Program-made: the position numbers and the translations under genes
Notes under the pieces: generated by a model
The model's input: only the letters and a program-made list of their open reading frames with translations
What the model was told of the DNA's origin: nothing
The model's database searches: none
Part shown: piece after piece, positions 24,301 through 28,950 of the stretch
Numbering within the stretch: the stretch's first letter is position 1
Layout of the letters: each line of letters opens with the position of its first letter
DNA from: Bacteroidales bacterium
GTDB taxonomy: Bacteria > Bacteroidota > Bacteroidia > Bacteroidales > Muribaculaceae
NCBI GenBank assembly: GCA_004557385.1
Contig: SFEA01000032.1
Location: forward strand, 1-28,950
DNA: 28,950 bases
Reading direction: 5' to 3'

Positions 24301-25194
24301 GGCACCAAAGACGACGGCACCGCTCGCTGGAACTACATCTCCTATCTGCCTGCCGACAACATGACGCTCAAGGAAGCTCTCGCCGGTTACGAGGCTTCGG
24401 AAGGCGACATCGTGAAGTCGCAAACCGCAGTGGCTATGTACGACGGCAACGTGGGCTGGATTGGTAGTCTGGAATATATGGAAAGCGGCAAGGGCTACAT
24501 GCTGCAACGTCAAGCCAAGACCGACGCCGAACTGCAATATCCGTCGAAGTCGTCGATTGGACGCAAGACAATGTCAGTGACCAGCACTCGCGCCAACGAC
24601 AACGAGGCTTGCACCGAGGTGGCTGAATACGGACGCCGCTACGCAACCAACATGACGGCTGTGATTCGCGTTGAAGGCATCGAGGCTTCAGAAAGCGACC
24701 AACTGGTTGCTTACGCTGAAAACGGCGAATGTCGCGGCGTGGCTAACGCCACCACAATGCCTGATGGCTCTACCCTGTTCCTGATGACAATCAACGGCGA
24801 CGCTTCGGAAGCTGTCGACATTGCTCTCCAACGCGCCGACGACGTCAAGGCTGTTGCCAAGGGTGCTGTAACCTACGGTGCTAACGCCACTGTTGGCTCG
24901 CTCAAGTCGCCTATGGTAATCCGCTTCGGCAACGAGGGCGAAAACGTGATGGTTTACCCGACTCCGTTCCACAGCGTGCTCAACATCAAGGCTTCTGCCG
25001 ATGCCGATGCCAAGGTCGACGTATTTGTCACCGACGTGGCTGGTGCTCGCGTGGCTCAGTGGCACGACTGCAACGACAATGGTTCGGTGAACATCGTTTG
25101 GGATGTTAACGGCAACATCGTGGTAGATGGCGTTTACATCGTCAACGTGGTCATCAACGGCAAGGTTAATGCAATAAAGACCGTTAAGCGCTAA
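15367..25194 (+). CDS. Giant T9SS-secreted multidomain surface protein (3275 aa, LamG domains)
   Basis: A signal peptide spans about 1-49: a long basic N-region, a hydrophobic core (30-47) and an ANA cleavage site; Met17 and Met26 are alternative starts. FN3-like segments lie before about 655. A CarboxypepD-regulatory-like domain starts at about 661 (GDIYGRVTF) and seems to be interrupted by a LamG domain (about 695-865) before resuming at about 896. A second such domain lies at about 958-1021, and an acidic run at about 1315-1325. Residues 1399-2080 (starting LRDPPGTNSYSYLEKG) match nothing I can name. Two LamG domains (about 2160-2355, 2362-2555), a BACON-like domain (about 2666-2765), two GNECRG-type modules (C2807, C3122) and two W-rich repeats (from about 2892 and 2987) follow. 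The end is a T9SS type A sorting domain (about 3193-3275: VYPTPF...GVYIVNVV...KTVKR). It probably binds glycans or host/cell surface partners; no catalytic site is visible. Confidence 0.85.
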   Translation: MVNRKEKPIPPRRRDTMSPPWESLPMLRHLARLFIVVAMALAFAPAANANQFSEASIKFESLDMNAKQGVLVVTIPSYDDHDDDEAMSWQDGHNSGIWINGKQIVRFTSRISAGTNQDDRKYYWHKTYIYGDNGKNFNTYVEKMFVEETWNFVNDKNQDYGSAYSTPQLRDITSGQGSDDHGKYKQVYLQKVDNGQTYATYRIYLKGDFLRDSLSNGTKSIKVKVFQRMDVKGGDDYEFSKEVTLNTYTLPTAPTFSYDFSSNAGYYKFKIQNTKSGDSYKISNPTGIVNYYTTINSTSVDNDIYAENNDPVNVVVNYRSKINDYVNIENTYTTKLKAYPWPANFGGEFSASTNGKVLLSWYIPKTYSSGNDCQEGDEFELERSTDENFSASYTTTLSTKVQYNRSTQNYELYDDVSGTKFDGTYYYRIRRTASASKWGWNEFIDCSVPVSTKHKYIKSATAVMSDDTHVKITWDYDDGNIWSQGSKITITRFNTAKGTSYSKELSDEEINARSYTEELTTSCDVYTFDIAVVPGNTQYQRQTSVEVSCPNPIFIANVGQVTSLSASKGYFSDHVELEWTSDQKPIDVFSIRAREYGSGEDFRQIDQVSANMASKDYSYTDIKSNPGVVYEYQIAAVTKCGTQTVEEVYDKIEVGFRTPTGDIYGRVTFESGQAVPDAEVRAEVSDGTGITGKAYRFDGSNKLTTDTTLVLKNATNATLEAWVKPEGNGVIVKKPGMYTLEYLNDKFKFTVGSQSVTTTDNVSKFTKSASFVHVSAVADTDKIYLYVNDTIQAVVNRTATVTDNNSQVEIGEGFKGVIDDVRLWSVARDSISIARDYGRYIVGNETGLDAYYTFDYSVSTQFFDISYKGTKYNKNHGSVSGATLVEDDVPTTSQLGFRSYTDTDGSYSLRSLPYRGNGTTYMVIPRLGIHKFESEKELRLLSEKSQSHTVNFTDKSSFEVSGKVYYDGGEVPVEGVMFKVDGVVVMDGKNNIIKTDADGHFTINVPVGTHEVRAELANHTFKKDGRITNLDGSDRNYQDMLPGVEIIDITRVRYIGRVAGGGIQEEYPLGHSLSKNNLADGIKVTLTYQGKYEAYSGSVEKTYEHFDNPYVKGGPKTNTANFSGNTITVIPNAETGEFMVDLLPLSYSVKVAVPGYDNISGNNEPVDLTNCFVKQYSVNEYVDSVSVEGQYINRTDSVEYNQMSKFIAKVDPSILVKQLENGSEIDYFGKEKIKVTTLDNSNSYELTTYDKDTGKYVIGMPIYEQYQNVTFGITTAEVYRYKDVNGNDKEGVEEDIVAVPEATLSFGGDLAYSGKGEEDEEEGDDEEIVTDENGYAEWTFQVDEPNTTSGLRSVSMTMTYDGSDKPIDWDGKFNAVVIGSVINGSDFITEGPDKLMFVLRDPPGTNSYSYLEKGITVSRTSSYTGELVNNFNITSTKKVGAAVITFVGLGAGSINNTELKNENGFGVSQTTMIGGTNSDYSEFSTTTRFTTSSDPLYVGSNGDLYVGYSTNIGVGTTDNIAVMSQKEYTKNADAYTVLEDLTSEDAEYVVVKTRGLSLAEKYKTMFAYPQVFLENTMIPKWKDTRNQLLHQEGEVSDWQALADSTKTNYYVSKLPTDNPNFGRSNNDPVFGNNNLEDAFDGPSYKIYFPTNYDKVKTDSILVFNQSIERWEQHIADNEQQKVNAEPLNNVSFQAGGTYAYSESFATTRTETQRFSFTLAGNYFNDFGVNNNSAGFIISIDENASTTHGGEFTDEETAAHCQGFELVESGDDDYISVDICRETGYNKDGEFIKYKDMNSEETQFSTFIFKTKGGATSCPYEGEEKTRYYMPGKKVLNQATVQIEVPELSVENDYIQNVPSGKPAYFTLYLRNNSQAQEDGWFNLCLDGSSNEDGAQLYIDGAPVSTTGIPYLVPAGGSLKKTLEVRKGKAMTYDGLRLTLQSQCQCDPTDFLDDIVDDVILKVSFTPSATDVNIKSPSDNWTYNTKLPTEEVNGNTKHYMEITLNEFDVNYDNFQRVMLQYKPASGSDDDWITLKSFYNDTIPYKEALAKNQNAEMIDPTKAGTITYKLFMDDLPDQRYDLRAVGTSKNGVSEVYNYSAVHSGIKDMYNPRLFGSAQPANGVLTVNDEIRLNFNETIAEGLLTDNNFEVTGIRNGAQTDHSVSVRLDGENDVLTTEFNRNWHNKPLTVEMWVLADKPQDAVLFSQGTANSAIELGITADNRLKVKVGDKTIISDKQVAYDQGTWAHVAMTYDGEEKVSAFYNFVEYISEVETNGFDGEGTYTFGASIDGKNNFAGNMHNARIWDKVVSSARLQTNSLTLLSGSESNLLAYYPMSEARGDMLADKAHGANLELNGGTWVVPEGRAVKLDGTRHLDISSGSSCVIDSSMDYTMELWFKAEEGQKNAAIVSNGRGDGGDFNHSFNEFCLGFDEEGRLAFSNNGTTATCTGTFNDNNWHHAAVAVNRTSGRAQIYVDGKLNTYFDANDLGGISSAYFNLGARVWSSDTTSVKTTDNYFKGEIDEFRMWKLYRSESIVSETFTQQLDGTEQGLMAYYPFETYVNNDGIKELTFSACDAKVQKDASMAVKPIEITDSLATVTKVSAPVKSKGPVSKLLYDFVVNNDALIITLKEPYERIEKTIVTFTVDGVRDLNGNEIVSPITWSAYIDRNQLKWSESSLSVSKMVQEEKQFTVRANNNGGSIQHYTIENMPSWLDVTPSSGTIDPVSGVDIKFTVDAGLNIGTYDEVIYLRNDNNVVEALELTVKVDGEKPSWSVNPADYQYNMSIFGKMLINNTYSSDEEDILAAFDGNECVGICTNKYYKVNDMWYAMLTVYSNQTEASNDLEFRIWDASTGSTYIAEPSSPIHFVNNSVIGSPSNPVVFTAKDMRVQQINLAEGWSWISLNVNNKNLGDINALLAGNTWTADDLLKSETDGFVSYSSNGWVGTLPALNNTSMYMMRSAKAKTLDISGAPIDTKTCKLSIIGTKDDGTARWNYISYLPADNMTLKEALAGYEASEGDIVKSQTAVAMYDGNVGWIGSLEYMESGKGYMLQRQAKTDAELQYPSKSSIGRKTMSVTSTRANDNEACTEVAEYGRRYATNMTAVIRVEGIEASESDQLVAYAENGECRGVANATTMPDGSTLFLMTINGDASEAVDIALQRADDVKAVAKGAVTYGANATVGSLKSPMVIRFGNEGENVMVYPTPFHSVLNIKASADADAKVDVFVTDVAGARVAQWHDCNDNGSVNIVWDVNGNIVVDGVYIVNVVINGKVNAIKTVKR

Positions 25195-25219
25195 TTGTAT
25201 AATCGTTTCATAATTCAAT

Positions 25220-25259
25220 CCCCGTCGATGCCTTTCTCACGACGGTTGCACCGGCGGGG
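25220..25259 (+). promoter_or_regulatory. Hairpin between the giant gene and the lipoprotein gene
   Basis: The left arm CCCCGTCG (25220-25227) can pair either with CGGCGGGG (25252-25259, one G-T pair) or, through CCGTCG (25222-25227), with CGACGG (25240-25245). No T run follows. It may be a partial terminator, an mRNA processing or stability element, or an attenuator that sets the ratio of the two products. Confidence 0.4.
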
Positions 25260-25287
25260 TTACTTAAAAAAAACTCTCAAATAAACT

Positions 25288-26763
25288 ATGATGAAGCATT
25301 TCAATATCATATTTCTAATCGCATTAAGCCTGTCGATGGCACAGTGCAGCAGCGAGGACGAACCCGCTACCCCTCGCCCCGACTGGAGCGTTGCGCCCGA
25401 GGACTTTGCCAACAGCAATCCGGGCTGGACCGCGGCTCAAGAAGCCTCGGCGAATGCTCCGCAATGGGCTGTCGACTTCTCAGGCAACGATGCCGCTCCA
25501 TCGTGGACCGACCCCGACAAATCGGTCTATCCTACAAGCATGACTGCCGTTGTGCGCCTCGTGCCGGCTCTCGAGCATTTTGCTGCCGACGCCGACCAAA
25601 TGGCTGCCTTCATCGGCAACGAATGTCGCGGCGTGGCACAGGTTGTCACGGTTGACGGCGTGAAGCTATTCTTCATTCAAGTGAAAGCGCCTTCTAACGA
25701 AAGCGGCAATGTTGAATTCCGCTACTTCAGCAGCCACAGCGGCCGCATCTACAAATCGGCGGCAAGCGACGTGCCTTACGTTATCAACAAGGTGTATGGC
25801 ACCGCCGACGCTCCTGCCTACCCTAATTTCCTGCAATCGGGCAAGTATTCGTGCATCGCAAAGGCTTACGTCACCATCGCGCCCGACGCGCTGCCTCACA
25901 AGGCTGCACAAACCGATGAGATTGCCGCTATCGTGGGCGACGAATGTCGCTCCATTGCCTATGTCAACGCCGACGGCAGCTACTCATTCGACATTTTTGG
26001 CGCTAAAGAGGGCGAATCGTTCCGCTTCAAATACTATAGCGCCGAGGGCAAATGCACCTACGCTTCAGAGCAGACTTTCACCATCACCAACAACGGTTCG
26101 ATTGGCTCTGCCGACGCTCCCGTGGCTCTCACATTCGTGCCTAACGGCAGCATGACTGCCTACGTGGCTCTCACCTCGCCGCTCACCGGTTATGCCGACG
26201 CTGCTGCCGACCATCTGGCAGCATTTGCCGCCGGCAACTGCATCGGCACCGGCGAATACATCGGCAATTCCACTTACAAATTAGTGATGAAAGGCGTTGT
26301 GCCCGACGGCACTAACATCGAAGTGAAATACTACAACAGCAAGCTGGGTTACATCTTCACTGCTCCGTCTGTAACATCGTTCGCCAACAACTCGGTGACT
26401 GGCAGCGCTTCGCAGCCAAAGAACCTTGCCATCGACCTCAACGGCAAGCATCCGCTGCAGATGGACGCTTGCTTCACCCTAACGGGCAACCTGGCTAATC
26501 TGGGTTCTACGTCCGACCTTATGGCTGCCTTCGTGGGCAACGAGTGTCGCGGCGTAGCACAGGTGAAAACCATCGGCAACAGCCAGACCATCTACGTGAT
26601 GACCATCAACGGCAGCATCGGCGCAAGCGAGAAGATTACGCTGAAATACTATTCAAGCCGCGCGCAGAAGCTCTACGAATCGCAGGTGGCAATCACCTTC
26701 GAAGCTGGTAAGCAGGTAGGAACTGAATATGCGCCAACCGCTATCCAGTTCACCCAACAATGA
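25288..26763 (+). CDS. Surface lipoprotein built of four GNECRG-type modules
   Basis: The N-terminus MMKHFNIIFLIALSLSMAQC ends in a probable lipobox cysteine (C20), although Gln at -1 is unusual. The next residues SSEDE fit the acidic surface-export signal of Bacteroidota lipoproteins. A Trp/Pro-rich linker (31-80) is followed by four ~95-residue repeats at about 85-180, 187-283, 289-382 and 391-488. Each holds a D..(M/L/I)AA(F/I).G(N/D)EC(R)G-like motif (C113, C220, C318, C420), then an F(R/K)YY-type strand and an ending like GSADAP. The same module occurs twice in the giant protein upstream, 93 bp away. The two genes are probably co-transcribed and the products may work together at the cell surface. 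No enzyme motif is seen. Confidence 0.85.
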   Translation: MMKHFNIIFLIALSLSMAQCSSEDEPATPRPDWSVAPEDFANSNPGWTAAQEASANAPQWAVDFSGNDAAPSWTDPDKSVYPTSMTAVVRLVPALEHFAADADQMAAFIGNECRGVAQVVTVDGVKLFFIQVKAPSNESGNVEFRYFSSHSGRIYKSAASDVPYVINKVYGTADAPAYPNFLQSGKYSCIAKAYVTIAPDALPHKAAQTDEIAAIVGDECRSIAYVNADGSYSFDIFGAKEGESFRFKYYSAEGKCTYASEQTFTITNNGSIGSADAPVALTFVPNGSMTAYVALTSPLTGYADAAADHLAAFAAGNCIGTGEYIGNSTYKLVMKGVVPDGTNIEVKYYNSKLGYIFTAPSVTSFANNSVTGSASQPKNLAIDLNGKHPLQMDACFTLTGNLANLGSTSDLMAAFVGNECRGVAQVKTIGNSQTIYVMTINGSIGASEKITLKYYSSRAQKLYESQVAITFEAGKQVGTEYAPTAIQFTQQ

Positions 26764-26805
26764 ACTCCATTATTTACCATAAATAATACCTATAAGAATA
26801 GCAAA

Positions 26806-26839
26806 GAGGGCAGCTCGTGATGAGTTGCCCCCTTTTTTT
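26806..26839 (+). terminator. Rho-independent terminator after the lipoprotein gene
   Basis: GAGGGCAGCTC (26806-26816) pairs with GAGTTGCCCCC (26822-26832), with a G-T and one mismatched pair, followed by a run of seven T (26833-26839). It lies 43 bp after the lipoprotein stop. Confidence 0.8.
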
Positions 26840-26884
26840 ATCATAACAAAATCATTGCCAATCACAAAACGCATCCACTCGCAT

Positions 26885-27178
26885 GTAGGGGCGTATGGCA
26901 ATACGCCCGGAGGGACGCAGCGAGGGGCCATCGAAGATGGCAAACCATGCATAACCGCTGGCAAGCCCACAAGGGCGCAGCCTGCGGAGAAGTGGCACTA
27001 ATAATAATGTGCCTCGAAGTGGCACAACATTGTTCGACATCTTCGACGCCGAATGATAGTGAGGTATCCGCTCCCCGCAGGTTGCGCTATCGCTCCACAT
27101 ACTTCCCCGTTCTGCGATTTCTGCGAGAGACTCCTTCACATCGCTGCGGTCACTGGGCGTATTGCCATACGCCCCTAC
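26885..27178. mobile_element. MITE-like element with perfect 24-bp terminal inverted repeats
   Basis: The first 24 bp (26885-26908, GTAGGGGCGTAT...CGCCC) and the last 24 bp (27155-27178) are exact reverse complements. Each end is itself a near palindrome, GGGCGTAT-4 nt-ATACGCCC. The 294-bp element has no gene and sits between the terminator of the lipoprotein gene and the convergent SDR gene. Partial or variant copies occur at 15000-15063, 28600-28808 and 28789-28950. No target-site duplication is obvious (flanks GCAT and AACA). Confidence 0.75.
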
Positions 27179-27216
27179 AACATGGCAGATGCTTCGGCGA
27201 CGCATACGGGCGTCCG

Positions 27217-27231
27217 TGGAGGACGCGAATT
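27217..27231. repeat. Interspersed 15-bp repeat next to the MITE-like copy
   Basis: TGGAGGACGCGAATT is the exact reverse complement of 14741-14755, and AGGACGCGAATTACC recurs at 28366-28380. All three copies lie in intergenic sequence near MITE-like copies, so the motif may be part of a larger decayed element. Confidence 0.55.
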
Positions 27232-27242
27232 ACCTATATCAA

Positions 27243-28001
27243 TTACAGCTCGCGGTGGATGTAGCTGCCGTTGGCTTGATGCGTGGCAAGAATCAGCACC
27301 TCGGCAATCTGCACATGCTCGGGCGCACTGGCGGCATAGAATGCCACGTCGGCAATATCCTTGCCGGTGAGCGGCGTGATGCCTCGATACACATTGTCGG
27401 CGCGCTCGTCGTCGCCACGGAAACGCACATTGCTGAAATGGGTTTCCACAAGTCCCGGCTTGAGGTTGGTGACGCGCACCGCCGATTCTGCCACATCGAT
27501 GCGCAAACCGTCGGTGATGGCTTTCACCGCAGCCTTGGTGGCACAATACACATTTCCGCCGGCGTATGCCGCATCGCCAGCCACGCTGCCCACGTTAATC
27601 ACATGACCCTTGTTGCGCTTCACCATAGCCGGAACAATCAGGCGGGTCATAGTCAACAGGCCCTTGATGTTAGTATCAATCATTGTAGCCCATTCATCAA
27701 TGTCGCCTTCATATTCCTTGTCGAGGCCCAACGCCAAACCGGCATTATTGATAAGCACATCGATGGTCTGCCAATCACCTTCAAGCGATTCCACTGCGGC
27801 TTTGGCAGCATCCACGTCGCGCACGTCAAACACAAGCGTCTTCACACACGCGCCCTTGCTCTCCAGCTCTGCCTTAATGGCAGCCAACTTGTCGGCACGG
27901 CGCGCTGTCAGAATCAAGTCGTAGCCGCCTTCGGCAAATTTATGTGCACAAGCCTCACCGATGCCGCTTGTGGCACCGGTTATCAACACTGTCTTTTTCA
28001 T
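27243..28001 (-). CDS. YdfG-like short-chain dehydrogenase/reductase
   Basis: This is a classical NAD(P)-dependent SDR close to the YdfG (3-hydroxy acid / serine dehydrogenase) group. The cofactor motif is TGATSGIG at residues 8-15, followed by LTARRADKL (a basic pair favouring NADP), NNAGLALGLD, catalytic Ser in NVGSVAG, and the YCATKAAVK active site; the tail AEVLILATHQ is typical of this group. Length 252 aa. It begins 15 bp after the small winged-helix gene on the same strand, so they probably share the promoter at 28271-28300. Exact substrate not determinable. Confidence 0.88.
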   Translation of the reverse strand: MKKTVLITGATSGIGEACAHKFAEGGYDLILTARRADKLAAIKAELESKGACVKTLVFDVRDVDAAKAAVESLEGDWQTIDVLINNAGLALGLDKEYEGDIDEWATMIDTNIKGLLTMTRLIVPAMVKRNKGHVINVGSVAGDAAYAGGNVYCATKAAVKAITDGLRIDVAESAVRVTNLKPGLVETHFSNVRFRGDDERADNVYRGITPLTGKDIADVAFYAASAPEHVQIAEVLILATHQANGSYIHREL

Positions 28002-28016
28002 CTTTCTTGTTTGCTT

Positions 28017-28196
28017 TTATTCAGCAGGAGCCCATTTGCAGCGTACAGGCGACACAATAGCGCCTTCAGCCTTCAATTCTTTCATTGCCTTATCCACTTC
28101 TTTGCGGTCCAAGCCCGAAAGTTCAGCAATTTTACCTGCGTTCAATGGTTCGCCGGCTTGTTTCATTGTAGCCAATACTTTTTCTTTTGCTTCCAT
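28017..28196 (-). CDS. Small winged-helix DNA-binding-like protein (59 aa)
   Basis: Read from ATG 28196, the frame gives MEAKEKVLATMKQAGEPLNA, then GKIAELSGLDRKEVDKAMKE, and ends SPVRCKWAPAE. It is a compact winged helix: a first helix, then AGKIAELSGLDRKEVDKAMKELKAEG as helix-turn-helix and a wing with the VRCKWAP strand. Similar ~60-residue proteins (EAKEKVL..L..AG.PL..GEIAE..G) occur in Bacteroidota, other anaerobes and archaea and are usually called regulators. The family's target is unknown. It is the first gene of a two-gene unit with the SDR. Confidence 0.8.
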   Translation of the reverse strand: MEAKEKVLATMKQAGEPLNAGKIAELSGLDRKEVDKAMKELKAEGAIVSPVRCKWAPAE

Positions 28197-28270
28197 AATG
28201 ATGTCTGTTTTATCGGTTATTATTCGTTACGTTCAGGCGGCAAATACATGCCCTGCCCGCATAGCATAGT

Positions 28271-28300
28271 CAAAGTTAGTTATTATTCCCCAAATAACAA
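28271..28300 (-). promoter_or_regulatory. Promoter of the winged-helix/SDR pair
   Basis: On the minus strand TAACTTTG (28278-28271) matches TAnnTTTG, with TTG at 28300-28298 and a 19-bp spacer. It lies about 75 bp upstream of the ATG at 28196. Confidence 0.6.
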
Positions 28301-28599
28301 GCAATCGGCATAATGTTTATTTTATAGGTGGAGGACATTCGCCACACCGTGAAAGGCATCCGGACAGGACGCGAATTACCACAGTCTGCTGAATCTGCAA
28401 CTGCGCCGCGGTTGATGCCTCTGGGGTTCATCGGCTATCCCCACGTAGCCGGCTGCACTACGTTTGCCGTCAACATGGGGTTATGCTAATTGCAACCGCT
28501 CGCGCGGTTGTGTGCGACGGTATGCGTGCAATCATAGCCAACTATGTGCCTTCGATATTAACCGCTCACGCGGTTGTGTGCGACGGTTGGCAGATGTTT
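28301..28599. other. Repeat-rich intergenic stretch
   Basis: No gene is supported. It holds the repeat AGGACGCGAATTACC (28366-28380) and two copies of a hairpin-containing repeat: CAACCGC-TCGC-GCGGTTG (28493-28510) followed by TGTGCGACGG, and again ACCGC-TCAC-GCGGT (28561-28574) followed by the same TGTGCGACGG. The two lie 63-68 bp apart. Confidence 0.6.
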
Positions 28600-28808
28600 G
28601 TAGGGGCGTATGGCAATACACCCGGAGGGACGCAGCGAGGGGCCATCGGAGATGGCAAACCATGCATAACCGCTGGCAAGCCCACAAGGGCGCAGCCTGC
28701 GGAGAGGTGGCACCAATAATAATGTGCCTCGAAGACCTCCGGCGCTTATTATACTTCCCCGTTCTGCGGTTTCTGCGAGAGACCTTTAGTGCGTATTGCC
28801 ATACGCCC
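28600..28808. mobile_element. MITE-like element, shorter copy
   Basis: The left end GTAGGGGCGTATGGCAATAC (28600-28619) matches the complete element; the body follows it closely to about 28734, then jumps to the ACTTCCCCGTTCTGCG...CTGCGAGAGAC part (about 28753-28782), so about 80 bp of the complete copy are missing. It ends in GCGTATTGCCATACGCCC (28791-28808), which also serves as the left end of the next copy. Confidence 0.7.
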
Positions 28809-28950
28809 GGAGGGACGCAGCGAGGGGCCATCGGAGATGGCAAACCATGCATAACCGCTGGCAAGCCCACAAGGGCGCAGCCTGCGGAGAGGTGGCTCCA
28901 ATAATAATGTGCCTCGAAGTGGCACAACATTGTTCGACATCTTCGACGCC
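28789..28950. mobile_element. MITE-like element, copy cut by the window end
   Basis: After the shared end palindrome (28791-28808) the sequence repeats the element body (GGAGGGACGCAGCGAGGGGC...) nearly identically to 26909-27050, including the GTGGCACAACATTG block, and runs off the window at CTTCGACGCC. It is joined head-to-tail with the 28600 copy. Confidence 0.7.

Noticed and set aside
27162..28313. A 383-codon plus-strand frame
   Set aside because: It is antisense to both the SDR and the winged-helix gene, each with clear family motifs and a promoter on the minus strand.
28464..28904. A 146-codon frame with repeated GGTQRGAIGDGKPC peptides
   Set aside because: It is the translation of two MITE-like copies; such frames are often annotated as hypothetical proteins but follow the repeat, not a gene.

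Overview
The window reads as a chromosomal segment of a Bacteroidales bacterium (Bacteroidota). Three things support this. Several intergenic regions carry the Bacteroidota promoter pattern, a -7 box TAnnTTTG with a TTG/TTTG near -33. The largest gene encodes a secreted protein ending in a type IX secretion (T9SS) type A sorting domain. A lipoprotein carries an acidic surface-export-like stretch right after its lipobox cysteine. I cannot fix the genus; a Muribaculaceae- or Prevotella-like gut organism is a guess from style and base composition.

Layout. 1-900 is mobile-element debris: the 5' end of an IS1634-type transposase gene leaving the window on the left, strong hairpins, and an internally deleted IS4-type transposase relic. 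1105-5688 is the sbcD-sbcC DNA-repair pair. 5738-9484 (minus strand) is a compact redox operon read thioredoxin -> four-domain flavoprotein (CoA-disulfide/persulfide reductase, rhodanese, TusA, DsrE) -> OxyR; a -7/-33 promoter, an OxyR-like palindrome and an eight-unit 23-bp tandem repeat lie in front of it. 9987-13282 is a plus-strand run of small metabolic or unknown genes: a 67-aa protein, a YqiA-like esterase fused to a DUF1653 domain, a RmlD-like reductase, an unknown protein, an SDR dehydrogenase and a DUF1294 membrane protein.

13564-14697 encodes a membrane-anchored AraC-type regulator with a pair of 22-bp direct repeats upstream. After a 669-bp non-coding stretch comes a 3275-aa secreted multidomain protein (15367-25194) followed by a 491-aa lipoprotein (25288-26763). 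The two share an uncharacterised ~95-aa module, four copies in the lipoprotein and two in the giant protein, each with a conserved Cys in a GNECRG-like motif. This suggests a cell-surface assembly, and it is the most interesting system in the window.

26764-28950 holds a terminator, a MITE-like repeat family (one complete copy with perfect 24-bp terminal inverted repeats, further copies at the right end, and a remnant at about 15.0 kb), and a minus-strand pair made of a 59-aa winged-helix protein and a YdfG-like SDR dehydrogenase.

All calls come from reading the sequence and from family knowledge. No database search was run.
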